A stretch of 26,205 nt of DNA. Source: 2-12-FULL-41-17 sp964562855 (lineage in GTDB: Bacteria > Patescibacteriota > Microgenomatia > Curtissbacterales > GWA2-41-24). A program made the translations under genes and the position numbers. The DNA lies in the NCBI GenBank assembly GCA_964562855.1, contig CAZLVB010000010.1, forward strand, positions 1 through 26,205. Direction: 5' to 3'. Shown in pieces: positions 19,483 through 26,205 of this stretch; within the stretch, counting starts at the first letter, position 1, and each line of letters opens with the position of its first letter. Under the pieces are notes generated by a model. That model was not told the origin of the DNA. It worked only from the letters and a program-made list of their open reading frames with translations, and did no database searches.

Positions 19483-19737
19483 TTATCCTTTTCTGTCTCC
19501 CCTAACTTCCGACCCGGATCCCTCACCCGCCATCCTAAATATTCCGCCAACGTTTTTAGCCCCAAGATCATATGCCCTGATAACTTTTGTGCCTTCTTTT
19601 GCAACGACACGCACACCTGGAACTTCTGCCTGCTCGTGATCTAAATTTGCCCCTCCCTGCTGCGACTGTAGTCTTGCACGCAAATAAGCTTCCTCAAACG
19701 GATCAGAAAACGTTTGTCCTTCTACTCTTTCTGTCAT
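19483..19737 (-). CDS. Unknown 84-residue protein
   Basis: A small soluble protein, rich in Gly, Glu and Arg (FSDPFEEAYLRARLQSQQGG, then VPGVRVVAKEGTKVIRAYDLGAKNVGGIFR). No family was recognised. It lies between the thyX terminator and the rpsB promoter on the same strand, with ATG at 19737 only a few bases after the T run and no clear Shine-Dalgarno sequence. It may be expressed by readthrough or from a promoter not seen. Coding is plausible from the open frame and composition, but not certain. Confidence 0.5.
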   Translation of the reverse strand: MTERVEGQTFSDPFEEAYLRARLQSQQGGANLDHEQAEVPGVRVVAKEGTKVIRAYDLGAKNVGGIFRMAGEGSGSEVRGDRKG

Positions 19738-19741
19738 CTCT

Positions 19742-19773
19742 AAAAAAATTGGCCCGAAAAACTCCAGCCAATT
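19742..19773 (-). terminator. Intrinsic terminator after thyX
   Basis: On the minus strand AATTGGC (19773-19767) and GCCAATT (19753-19747) form a stem around a 13-base loop that can pair further, followed by a run of T. It is the natural end of the topA-to-thyX operon. Confidence 0.75.
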
Positions 19774-19838
19774 TATGACAAAATTATATTGTCCTGCAAC
19801 GCTAAAAGCAAGTTTTAAATTAAACTCGCTCTCACCTC

Positions 19839-21524
19839 CTACTTAATTCCTAATTTTCTGTCAATTCTCTTCTCACTCTCACGTCTGGCTAAATCATACT
19901 CGCCGAAATCTACAAATTTCAAAACGGCTGCCAAAGTTGGATGCACACCTCTTACTGCCTCAACCTTCAAATGCTCTATTTTGCGATAATCCGGGTGACC
20001 CTGCGGCCCAGTCCTCAGTTCCGCTTCCCAAGCGAGTTCCCGCAGGTTCTCCCACTGATACCAGCGAATTCGACTGCCCATCATCACCGTATATTGTGCT
20101 TGATCGGGGTACTTTTTTGAAACACGTCTGTAAAAACTGTCAATCTTTTTCGCAGCATCAATATAAGGCCTTTTAAGGTTGGCGGCAACCAAATCCGGCG
20201 GAATATCAAATCCCAACTCTGTCGTAAATCTTTGCCGCTCCTGTGTCAACATTCTGTGACGATGCAAATCACGATAGGCCCCAAAATTTGCCACAATGTC
20301 AAATTTGTAATAAGTATTTTCGAATGCACGAATCAGCCGATGCTGTCGGACTTTTCGCTTTGAAATCGTGGTTTTTATAATAGAAAACTTTTCCCGCGTC
20401 GTTAATTTTTTAACTCGCTCTTTAATTTCTGAATACGAAGAAGTTGAGTATTTATACAAAATACTTGCAACAATTTTATCTTCTGCTTCATTATCCCATT
20501 CAACAAGTTGGGCCGACGGCCCACTGGTTTCTGGCAGTCGATTATCTTCAACAAATTTTTTGGCCATTTTTTCCAGATTCCTCTCGGTTGCAGCCACATA
20601 ACGCTGGTAAATTCTGCCTCGTTTGCTAGTCGCTCTGCCAACTAATGATGGAATAACTTTCTTTAGCTCGTTCTGCGCTTCGCGTGCAAGATTGCGAATT
20701 TCCCAAAGAGGACTGGTCAAACATTTTGTGATCACGTATTCTAATGATTGCCCAACACCGAAAAATCCAACGTTGGTTAAAGTTGCTGCCGGAAGATATG
20801 CGCGCAAAACATCACAAGCTTTTGCCTTAATTGTTTCACTGTATGCGCGGTCTGTCTGGTCTTTCTCCTGGCGAAAACGCTTTCGCAAGTATTTCGCAAG
20901 TGGTTCCATGCCTTCGCTATAACGGTCAAAAAGCATGTCCATATTTTTTATATATTCACGTCCGAAGCTGCTTTTTGCCAAATCCGGATCAATAAAATAA
21001 AGATACCTGCCTCCAGCTTTTTCGTTGAATTGCACGTAGCGAGTTGATTTTTCAAGCGGAGCAAAACCTATGCGGAAGTCTTCTAAAACTTTGGTGGCAA
21101 TCTGCGAAACATTTTCAAAGAAAATGTGTGCGCCCGCCATTTGGGCAATGGAGTCATCCCCGTACGCGGCCAGCCATTTTTCAAAAAATCCTCTGGCCCT
21201 TTTGCTATTGACCACCTTTTCCCAACCACCATGCTTATGTAAGTAGTCAACGAAAGTCACCAGCTCCTTCTTCATTACCTCCGCCTGACGAATTTCCGAT
21301 TTTGTTACCCCTTCCAAATGCGGTTCCAAAATAGGCTTAATATATTCGTCGAAAAATAAACGGCGGACTCCTTTGGTCGATCGACTGTAACGCGACGCCA
21401 ATGCCCCCAAAACTTCGCTTGGCAGATACTTGGCGGCAAAAACATTTCTATCTAAATTGGTAAAAAACGGAGAAATAAAATGCGCCTCTTCTTTGGTAAA
21501 TTTTTCGGCAAAAGGATTATTCAT
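19839..21524 (-). CDS. thyX: Double-domain ThyX-like thymidylate synthase
   Basis: FAD-dependent thymidylate synthase family: methylates dUMP to dTMP using methylene-tetrahydrofolate. At 561 residues it is about twice the usual 220-250, with two ThyX-like halves. The C-terminal half has RHRMLTQERQRFT (422-434), matching the ThyX motif RHRxxSxNExSxRY in its flavin/substrate-binding part. The N-terminal half has FENVSQIATKVLEDF and KSTRYVQF (159-166), corresponding to the same region in a more diverged copy. The fusion probably folds as a pseudo-dimer in which only some sites are intact. It is last gene of the topA / Nudix-Dcd / tmk / Nudix / thyX cluster, ahead of an intrinsic terminator. Confidence 0.85.
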   Translation of the reverse strand: MNNPFAEKFTKEEAHFISPFFTNLDRNVFAAKYLPSEVLGALASRYSRSTKGVRRLFFDEYIKPILEPHLEGVTKSEIRQAEVMKKELVTFVDYLHKHGGWEKVVNSKRARGFFEKWLAAYGDDSIAQMAGAHIFFENVSQIATKVLEDFRIGFAPLEKSTRYVQFNEKAGGRYLYFIDPDLAKSSFGREYIKNMDMLFDRYSEGMEPLAKYLRKRFRQEKDQTDRAYSETIKAKACDVLRAYLPAATLTNVGFFGVGQSLEYVITKCLTSPLWEIRNLAREAQNELKKVIPSLVGRATSKRGRIYQRYVAATERNLEKMAKKFVEDNRLPETSGPSAQLVEWDNEAEDKIVASILYKYSTSSYSEIKERVKKLTTREKFSIIKTTISKRKVRQHRLIRAFENTYYKFDIVANFGAYRDLHRHRMLTQERQRFTTELGFDIPPDLVAANLKRPYIDAAKKIDSFYRRVSKKYPDQAQYTVMMGSRIRWYQWENLRELAWEAELRTGPQGHPDYRKIEHLKVEAVRGVHPTLAAVLKFVDFGEYDLARRESEKRIDRKLGIK

Positions 21525-22039
21525 TTTTTAAGTTTCGGAAATATCTGACTTTCTGTTTTCGATATAGACCACCCGTCTGCACCTACTTTATACAAATTTG
21601 ATATTTCATCAAAACTAAACCATTTCACCTCATCGATTTCGTCCGGCTCTAACTTAAGATCTGATAAATTACCATCCCAAACAATTTCAAAATCTCCTTG
21701 AAATTCCTTATCGTGATCACTTCTAAATATTCCAAGCACCCTTAGTTGTTTTGTTGAAAGTTTTAGACCTATCTCCTCTTGGGTTTCCCCAATCGCTGCA
21801 TCTTCGAAATCTTCATTGGGTCCCAAATGTCCGCCGAATCTCGGATCCCACATTCCAGGGTCACTATCTTTTTTCAACGAACGTTTATGGCAAAGCAGAT
21901 TTCCTTTACCGTCAACAATCCAAATATGGGCTGTTCTATGCCATAAGCTTTTTTTGTGAACAACTCTCCTTGATTCTTGACCAACTATATTATTGTCTTC
22001 ATCCACTACAATCAAAATCTCATCAGGATTAACGGCCAT
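21521..22039 (-). CDS. Nudix hydrolase (isopentenyl-diphosphate isomerase-like subgroup)
   Basis: A 172-residue Nudix protein. It opens ILIVVDEDNNIVGQESRRVVHKKSLWHRTAHIWI, the pattern of the IDI/YfcD-like subgroup. The Nudix box (about 70-92) is GHLGPNEDFEDAAIGETQEEIGL, matching Gx5Ex7REUxEExGU except that the Arg is Gly, so catalysis may be altered. The start is ATG 22039, overlapping the tmk stop by 11 bp; an earlier TTG would be unusual. Its 3' end overlaps thyX by four bases. Given the company of dTMP-making enzymes, a nucleotide pyrophosphatase role is attractive but unproven. Confidence 0.82.
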   Translation of the reverse strand: MAVNPDEILIVVDEDNNIVGQESRRVVHKKSLWHRTAHIWIVDGKGNLLCHKRSLKKDSDPGMWDPRFGGHLGPNEDFEDAAIGETQEEIGLKLSTKQLRVLGIFRSDHDKEFQGDFEIVWDGNLSDLKLEPDEIDEVKWFSFDEISNLYKVGADGWSISKTESQIFPKLKK

Positions 22040-22691
22040 AATCAACAATCTCGTTCAACCGCTTCACCACTTCACTATGAACTTCTTCTACGCTTCTCAA
22101 TTTGCTTCCCCTCATATTGGAAACCACAATCCAGTTCTTTTTTCCTTTTGCATAATGCCCATATTCTTTTGCCACCGTTTCCTGATATTTGGTATCAACC
22201 TCATGGATGTCCCTAACTCTTCTTGCCATAAACTTTTGTGCGACCGAATTTGAAATTGTTAAAAGAAACACCAAATCCGGCATAGGTATTCCGTTTTCCG
22301 CAAATTCCAGATTTTCCAGCCAATCAATATATTTCTTTTTTTCTTCTTTACCGGAAATTTTTGCAGCTTGATGGGCAATGTTAGAAGCAACGTATCTGTC
22401 ACAGATAACTGTTTTTCCGTCTCTAAGCCATTTTTTTAATTCGCCTGATGCGTACAGTCTGTCTCCTGCATAGAGCATTGACGCCAGATATGGATTGACC
22501 TGGTTTACGGTTCCGAATTCGCCGCCTAAATATCTCGTAATCATCTTCCCCCAGGCCGAATCGTATCTTGGAAAAGAAGTTAAAACTGCTTGAATATTTT
22601 TCTTTTTTAAAAAATCAGTAAGAAGTTTTGCTTGAGTGGTTTTACCAGCCCCATCCGCACCCTCGAATACGATAAGTTTTCCTTTATTCAT
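22029..22691 (-). CDS. tmk: Thymidylate kinase
   Basis: Phosphorylates dTMP to dTDP. The start MNKGKLIVFEGADGAGKTTQAKLL carries the P-loop GADGAGKT (11-18). The DRY motif (VICDRYVASNIAHQ) and the preceding FPRYDSAWGKMI thymidine-binding segment are present, and the LID region is around FMARRVRDIHEVD. The 220-residue size is normal. The start at 22691 (MNKGK) is preferred, since the longer frame reads through a REP-like palindrome. It is the third gene of the topA-thyX cluster and directly follows the dCTP deaminase fusion. Confidence 0.93.
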   Translation of the reverse strand: MNKGKLIVFEGADGAGKTTQAKLLTDFLKKKNIQAVLTSFPRYDSAWGKMITRYLGGEFGTVNQVNPYLASMLYAGDRLYASGELKKWLRDGKTVICDRYVASNIAHQAAKISGKEEKKKYIDWLENLEFAENGIPMPDLVFLLTISNSVAQKFMARRVRDIHEVDTKYQETVAKEYGHYAKGKKNWIVVSNMRGSKLRSVEEVHSEVVKRLNEIVDYGR

Positions 22692-22702
22692 GAAAATTCG
22701 AG

Positions 22703-22746
22703 CCCAGAGCACTTCGGTTACACTCAGCGTAAACAAAGTCGAAGGG
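22703..22746. repeat. REP-like element between the Nudix-Dcd fusion and tmk
   Basis: A longer, nested variant of the family: CCCAGAG at one end, GTCGAAGGG at the other, with an ACTCAG and CTTCGG inside. It sits in the only gap of this otherwise overlapping gene cluster, just upstream of the tmk start. Confidence 0.5.
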
Positions 22747-22762
22747 TTCTAAAACAATTAGC

Positions 22763-24034
22763 TTACCCTTTTTTAACATACTTGTGGATTTTAGAAGGCA
22801 CAGCGATGCGAGAACCTGAATAACGATCGGACCTACTACCCTCGTAACCCATCCTGACCGGCGCGGCCAATTTTTCGAAGGTAAATGCACAAATGGGCAT
22901 ACCGCAGTAAAGAATTGCCGGCTTCGGCCCAAGATTTCCAAGCTCTAAAACCGGTGACCCGTTCCAGCCCGGGTCGAATCTTGCAGCCGTCGAGTGAACC
23001 AAAATCCCCAACCTTGCCAGTGAGCTTTTACCTTCCAGCCTTCCCAGGATATCGCTGGGTAACTTTAGAACTTCTTTTGTCGAGGTTATGGCAAAAGCAC
23101 CAGGCTCGAGAATAAAGGGGTCACCATCCTCTAAATTGATCTCCTCCATCGCATCTCCAGGCAAGCCTCTTTTTGTATCAATGAAGCGATATGCCCCGGA
23201 TCGAAAGAGTTTGATATTTTTACCCAAATGAAAATCAATAGAAACCTGGTCTATTTGCTTTCGCCAATCGCGCTCTAAAGGTTCAATTTTTATAACCTTC
23301 TGCTCGATATATTGAGCGATTAACCAATCCGGCAGAACCCCGCTTATGTTGTTCGTACTCTTAACTTTTGATTTCGCCACCAAGAAATCATAAACAATTT
23401 GGCTCCAAGTTTCCATATGTTTGTAATACTTGCCAGCCTCGTCAAGTGAAACAAGAGTACCCATTTTATGCTCATCTTTCACCGAAATATTGTCGGCACT
23501 GCCCATAATCCGAACGATCAGGCCCACGTGAACCATACCAACCTCATTTGCATCATGATTCAAAATGCCGACAAATTCAGTTTTATATCTGTCTTCATAA
23601 TCAATCTCTTCCTCAAACTCTCTCCTCGCCCACTCCATTACTAGATTACTGCCTCTGGCTCCTTTGGCTCGCCCTGAGTTTTGTCGAAGGGTTCTTTTCG
23701 TACCTTTAATATCTTCCTCATTGATATGCCCACCTACCCCCAACGAATACTTGTTCGCCAAACGCCTATCTGTATGATCGTCTTTCCTTCTCATCAAAAA
23801 AATCCTGTTCCCGTTTTCAAAAAATAAATACGGAATAATTTGTTTCCAGTTAGGGTTCTCCTCAGCATCGCCACGCCGCATAAACCTGTGTTTTTTGTAA
23901 ATCAGATCGATGTGTTTTTTTAGATTATTTGAATTAATACCATTCCAGATTCCATCAACAAAAAGGTCACCACGAGCAACAACCATCACCCTCTCATCTT
24001 CTTTTGATCTTTTAGAAATAACTCTTTTTGCCAT
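22763..24034 (-). CDS. Nudix-dCTP deaminase fusion protein
   Basis: The 423-residue protein has two domains. The N-terminal part (about 60-215) is a Nudix domain: FLMRRKDDHTD, SLGVGGHINEED, then ARREFEEEI, completing the Nudix box. The two halves of the box are separated by about 20 residues (KGTKRTLRQNSGRAKGARGSN) encoded by a REP palindrome. The C-terminal part (about 225-410) is dCTP deaminase: QVSIDFHLG, FILEPGAFAITSTKEVLKLP, EGKSSLARLGILVHSTAARFDPGWNG, LELGNLGPKPAILYCGM. Dcd converts dCTP to dUTP; a fused Nudix domain could hydrolyse dUTP to dUMP for ThyX. The start is ATG 24034 (TGATG with topA) or GTG 24037. Confidence 0.88.
   Translation of the reverse strand: MAKRVISKRSKEDERVMVVARGDLFVDGIWNGINSNNLKKHIDLIYKKHRFMRRGDAEENPNWKQIIPYLFFENGNRIFLMRRKDDHTDRRLANKYSLGVGGHINEEDIKGTKRTLRQNSGRAKGARGSNLVMEWARREFEEEIDYEDRYKTEFVGILNHDANEVGMVHVGLIVRIMGSADNISVKDEHKMGTLVSLDEAGKYYKHMETWSQIVYDFLVAKSKVKSTNNISGVLPDWLIAQYIEQKVIKIEPLERDWRKQIDQVSIDFHLGKNIKLFRSGAYRFIDTKRGLPGDAMEEINLEDGDPFILEPGAFAITSTKEVLKLPSDILGRLEGKSSLARLGILVHSTAARFDPGWNGSPVLELGNLGPKPAILYCGMPICAFTFEKLAAPVRMGYEGSRSDRYSGSRIAVPSKIHKYVKKG
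23672..23691. repeat. REP-like palindrome inside the Nudix box of the fusion gene
   Basis: CCCTGAGTTTTGTCGAAGGG, 20 bp. It encodes TLRQNSGRA in frame between the two halves of the Nudix motif. Confidence 0.85.
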
Positions 24035-26055
24035 CACGCGCTAGCTGCTTTAGTATCAACAGGTTTCTGTGTTTCAGGTTTTTTCCAAGAAGCAAACTTG
24101 CATTTTGGGTAATTGGTACAACCCCAGAAAGGCCTGCCTTTTCTCGTCCGCTTCATTACAACATTGCCGCCATCTTCCGGACAAATTAAACCGCTATCTA
24201 CCACTAAAGCTTTAGTGTTCTTACAGTCCGGAAATCCGCTGCATGCCAAAAACTTCCCGTATCTTCCGTATCGAATTACCATAGGTTTACCGCACTTCTC
24301 ACAAATTTCGTCGGTTTTTTCAGCCTCAACCTTCATCTTCTCGGCCTCTTCTGTAACCTTTGTAACCTGCGGTTCAAACTCCTCCCAGAATTTACTCATG
24401 ATCGGCGCCATTTGCGCTTGCCCCTGAGCAATTAAATCCAAATCCCCTTCCATTTGCGCCGTGAAAGATAAATCGACAATTTCCGGAAAGTACTTAACCA
24501 AAAAATCGACAGTTGTTGTACCTACAGGCGTCGGGCCGATTTTTTTATCTTCCAACTTTTCGATGTAATTCCTTTCATACAAAGTCGAAATAGTCGGTGC
24601 ATAAGTCGACGGTCGGCCAATTTCATTTTTTTCCAAATCCTTTATCAAGGTTGCTTCCGTGTATCGTGAAGGGGGCTGGGTGAATTTTTGTTCCGGAGTT
24701 ATTTTATTAAGTTTCAGGTCTTCACCTTCTGACAGTTGCGGTAAAGTCTGTTCTTTTACGGGAACTTTTCCATACACTTTATAGAAACCGCCAAATTTGA
24801 CTTTTTGGCCATTAGCCCGAAGCAGATACCTCTTATTCCCGATTGCTTCAACATCCAAGGTTGTTTCAGCAATAACCGCCGCCTCCATTTGGCAGGCTAC
24901 CGTCCGCTTCCAGATCAGGTCATATACTTTTTTGTGCTCCTCTCTGTCAACCGTCAACCGTGAACTGTCAACTTGTATATTTGTCGGCCTTATCGCCTCA
25001 TGTGCCTCCTGTGCAAGCCGCGACTTGACCTTGTAGCCTCTCGCCGACTTTGGCAAATAATTTGAACCGAATCTCTCTTCTATCATTTTGCGCGTGGCTG
25101 CGACAAAATTGGCAGATAAATTAACAGAGTCTGTACGCATGTAAGTAATCAGTCCGTTTTCATAAAGATCCTGGGCAATTCTCATTGTTCTCTTCGGAGC
25201 AAAACCGAACTTTGTCGATGCTGCCTGTTGAAGCGTGGAGGTGGTAAACGGCGGGCTGGGATTTTTGACAGTGTCTTTTGATTTAAGTTCGACTACTTTG
25301 TAAGCTGACTTCTCTAAATCGGAAACAACGTCATCCGCCTCCTGCTTGTTTTTAATTTCTGCTTTCTCTTGTTCAATTTTAAGAAGTTTTGCGCCAAATT
25401 CCTGGCCACTTGCTTGCCCTGAGCTCTGACGAAGGGTCTCTGGTTTCTGACCAACTAGCATAGCCACAATTTCCCAGAATTCTTGGGGTTTAAACGCTAA
25501 AATTTCTCGCTCCCTGTCAACAACCAGTCTTAGTGCGGCAGACTGAACACGTCCGGCAGAAAGCCTGCTTTTGACTTTTTTCCATAAAAGCGGAGAAAGT
25601 TTATAACCGACAAGCCTGTCCAAAATTCTTCTTGCCTGCTGAGCGCTAACTAAGTCGTCATCAATTTTCCTTGGGTTACTAAAAGCCTCGTTGATAGCAT
25701 CCTTGGTAATTTCATGGAATACTACACGTTGATATTGCTTATCCTTTACCTTGCCTTTGTCCTTGATAACCTCAAGTAAATTCCAGGCAATCGCCTCTCC
25801 TTCTCGGTCCGGATCGGTTGCCAAAAATAAACTATCCGCAAGCGCTGCAACTTTCGCCAGATTATTAACCGCCTTTATTTTTTCTTTTGGGATCACATAT
25901 TTTGGTTCAAACGCGTGTTCAACATCCACACCGAATTCACCACGCGGCAAATCCCTAACATGCCCCATGGAAGCCGTTATCTCATAGTCCTTCCCTAAGT
26001 ATTGCGACAATGTCCTTGCTTTGGTAGGTGATTCGACTATTACTAAATTCTTCAC
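24034..26055 (-). CDS. topA: DNA topoisomerase I
   Basis: Type IA topoisomerase relaxing negative supercoils. The Toprim domain has NLVIVESPTKARTL at the start and DPDREGEAIAW (81-91). The catalytic tyrosine is Y305 in GLITYMRTDS. Family blocks SAGRVQSAALRLVVDRE and EIGRPSTYAPTISTLYERNYIE are present. Two four-Cys zinc ribbons lie at the C-terminus (CEKCGKPMVIRYG..., CPEDGGNVVMKR...). The 673-residue length is normal. Two in-frame repeat insertions are visible: RQSSGQASGQEF at 209-220, from the REP at 25417-25436, and DSSRLTVDR, from the repeat at 24944-24972. The 3' end overlaps the Nudix-Dcd gene. Upstream is a divergent partial gene. Confidence 0.97.
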   Translation of the reverse strand: MKNLVIVESPTKARTLSQYLGKDYEITASMGHVRDLPRGEFGVDVEHAFEPKYVIPKEKIKAVNNLAKVAALADSLFLATDPDREGEAIAWNLLEVIKDKGKVKDKQYQRVVFHEITKDAINEAFSNPRKIDDDLVSAQQARRILDRLVGYKLSPLLWKKVKSRLSAGRVQSAALRLVVDREREILAFKPQEFWEIVAMLVGQKPETLRQSSGQASGQEFGAKLLKIEQEKAEIKNKQEADDVVSDLEKSAYKVVELKSKDTVKNPSPPFTTSTLQQAASTKFGFAPKRTMRIAQDLYENGLITYMRTDSVNLSANFVAATRKMIEERFGSNYLPKSARGYKVKSRLAQEAHEAIRPTNIQVDSSRLTVDREEHKKVYDLIWKRTVACQMEAAVIAETTLDVEAIGNKRYLLRANGQKVKFGGFYKVYGKVPVKEQTLPQLSEGEDLKLNKITPEQKFTQPPSRYTEATLIKDLEKNEIGRPSTYAPTISTLYERNYIEKLEDKKIGPTPVGTTTVDFLVKYFPEIVDLSFTAQMEGDLDLIAQGQAQMAPIMSKFWEEFEPQVTKVTEEAEKMKVEAEKTDEICEKCGKPMVIRYGRYGKFLACSGFPDCKNTKALVVDSGLICPEDGGNVVMKRTRKGRPFWGCTNYPKCKFASWKKPETQKPVDTKAASA
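24944..24972. repeat. CTGTCAAC/CCGTCAAC short repeat inside topA
   Basis: Near-tandem units CTGTCAAC, CGTCAACC, GTGAACTGTCAAC, read in frame as VDSSRLTVDR in a variable loop of TopA. Confidence 0.6.
25417..25436. repeat. REP-like palindrome inside topA
   Basis: CCCTGAGCTCTGACGAAGGG, 20 bp, read on the minus strand as TLRQSSGQA. Same family and same reading frame as the copy in the Nudix-Dcd gene. Confidence 0.85.
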
Positions 26056-26151
26056 GATAACCTTTTACTAATCATTAACTCTCCATTATTTTTACCATCA
26101 CTGTCAATACCCACCCGCGCAAAAATTGCCAGAAAATGATACTCTTTTAAA

Positions 26152-26205
26152 ATGCAGTGGCAGGACCTTGTCTTTACAATTGGTGGCTGGATCTTCATTT
26201 TTTCC
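26152..26205 (+). CDS. Start of an unidentified membrane protein, cut by the window edge
   Basis: ATG at 26152 opens MQWQDLVFTIGGWIFIFS, 18 residues of hydrophobic helix with no stop before the edge. It is divergent from topA. The beginning resembles short CPR membrane proteins, but the visible part is too short to name. Confidence 0.45.
   Translation, partial: MQWQDLVFTIGGWIFIFS

Overview
The window looks like part of a small, streamlined bacterial genome of the Candidate Phyla Radiation (Patescibacteria), probably the Microgenomates group. This is inferred from several things together: very short intergenic spaces; compact versions of housekeeping genes (EF-Ts of about 150 residues, trigger factor without its prolyl-isomerase domain, a 420-residue ProRS without the editing insert); many short proteins of unknown function; and many short palindromic repeats, some sitting in frame inside essential genes. 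Nearly all genes lie on the minus strand. The exceptions are the ribosome hibernation factor, a PaaX/Cas2-like gene and a truncated gene at the right edge. No tRNA, rRNA, CRISPR array or insertion sequence was recognised.

Layout from left to right. 1-1095: cysS, running off the left edge and broken by a 100-N scaffold gap next to an in-frame tandem repeat. 1082-2031: a Fic-domain gene with a small upstream gene. 2070-2289: an array of alternating hairpins downstream of a coiled-coil protein gene. 2886-4278: recR, ybaB and, divergently, hpf. 4279-7566: a nucleotidyltransferase, a four-helix-bundle gene between inverted AT repeats, and a run of membrane, secreted and lipoprotein genes. 7563-10204: dnaX, ybeY, a nonsense-interrupted yqeY, and rpsU. 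10464-13124: a HIT protein, a DHH-like phosphoesterase and trigger factor. 13298-15128: csaA and proS behind a T-box riboswitch whose best specifier reading is a proline codon. 15136-15722: a PaaX/Cas2-like gene between two copies of a 36-bp palindrome, followed by fragments of a second proS start. 15983-19436: rseP, frr, a 77-residue unknown gene where pyrH usually sits, tsf, and rpsB with a structured leader. 19483-24034: a thymidylate island. 24034-26055: topA.

How the genes fit together. The thymidylate island joins a Nudix-dCTP deaminase fusion, thymidylate kinase, a second Nudix protein and a double-domain ThyX, enough to propose a route from dCTP to dTDP in one operon behind topA. rpsB-tsf-frr and rpsU-yqeY-ybeY-dnaX are translation and replication operons. 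The T-box would couple ProRS supply to uncharged tRNA-Pro.

The most unusual material is not protein coding: (a) the paired palindromes around the PaaX/Cas2-like gene, each with promoter-like boxes facing both ways; (b) a composite two-hairpin repeat at 2070-2289 and again at 13169-13225, whose arms vary while pairing is kept and whose G-T pairs suit only minus-strand RNA; (c) several families of short palindromes inserted in frame in cysS, recR, dnaX, trigger factor, the Nudix-Dcd fusion and topA; and (d) hairpins built over the stop codons of at least four genes.
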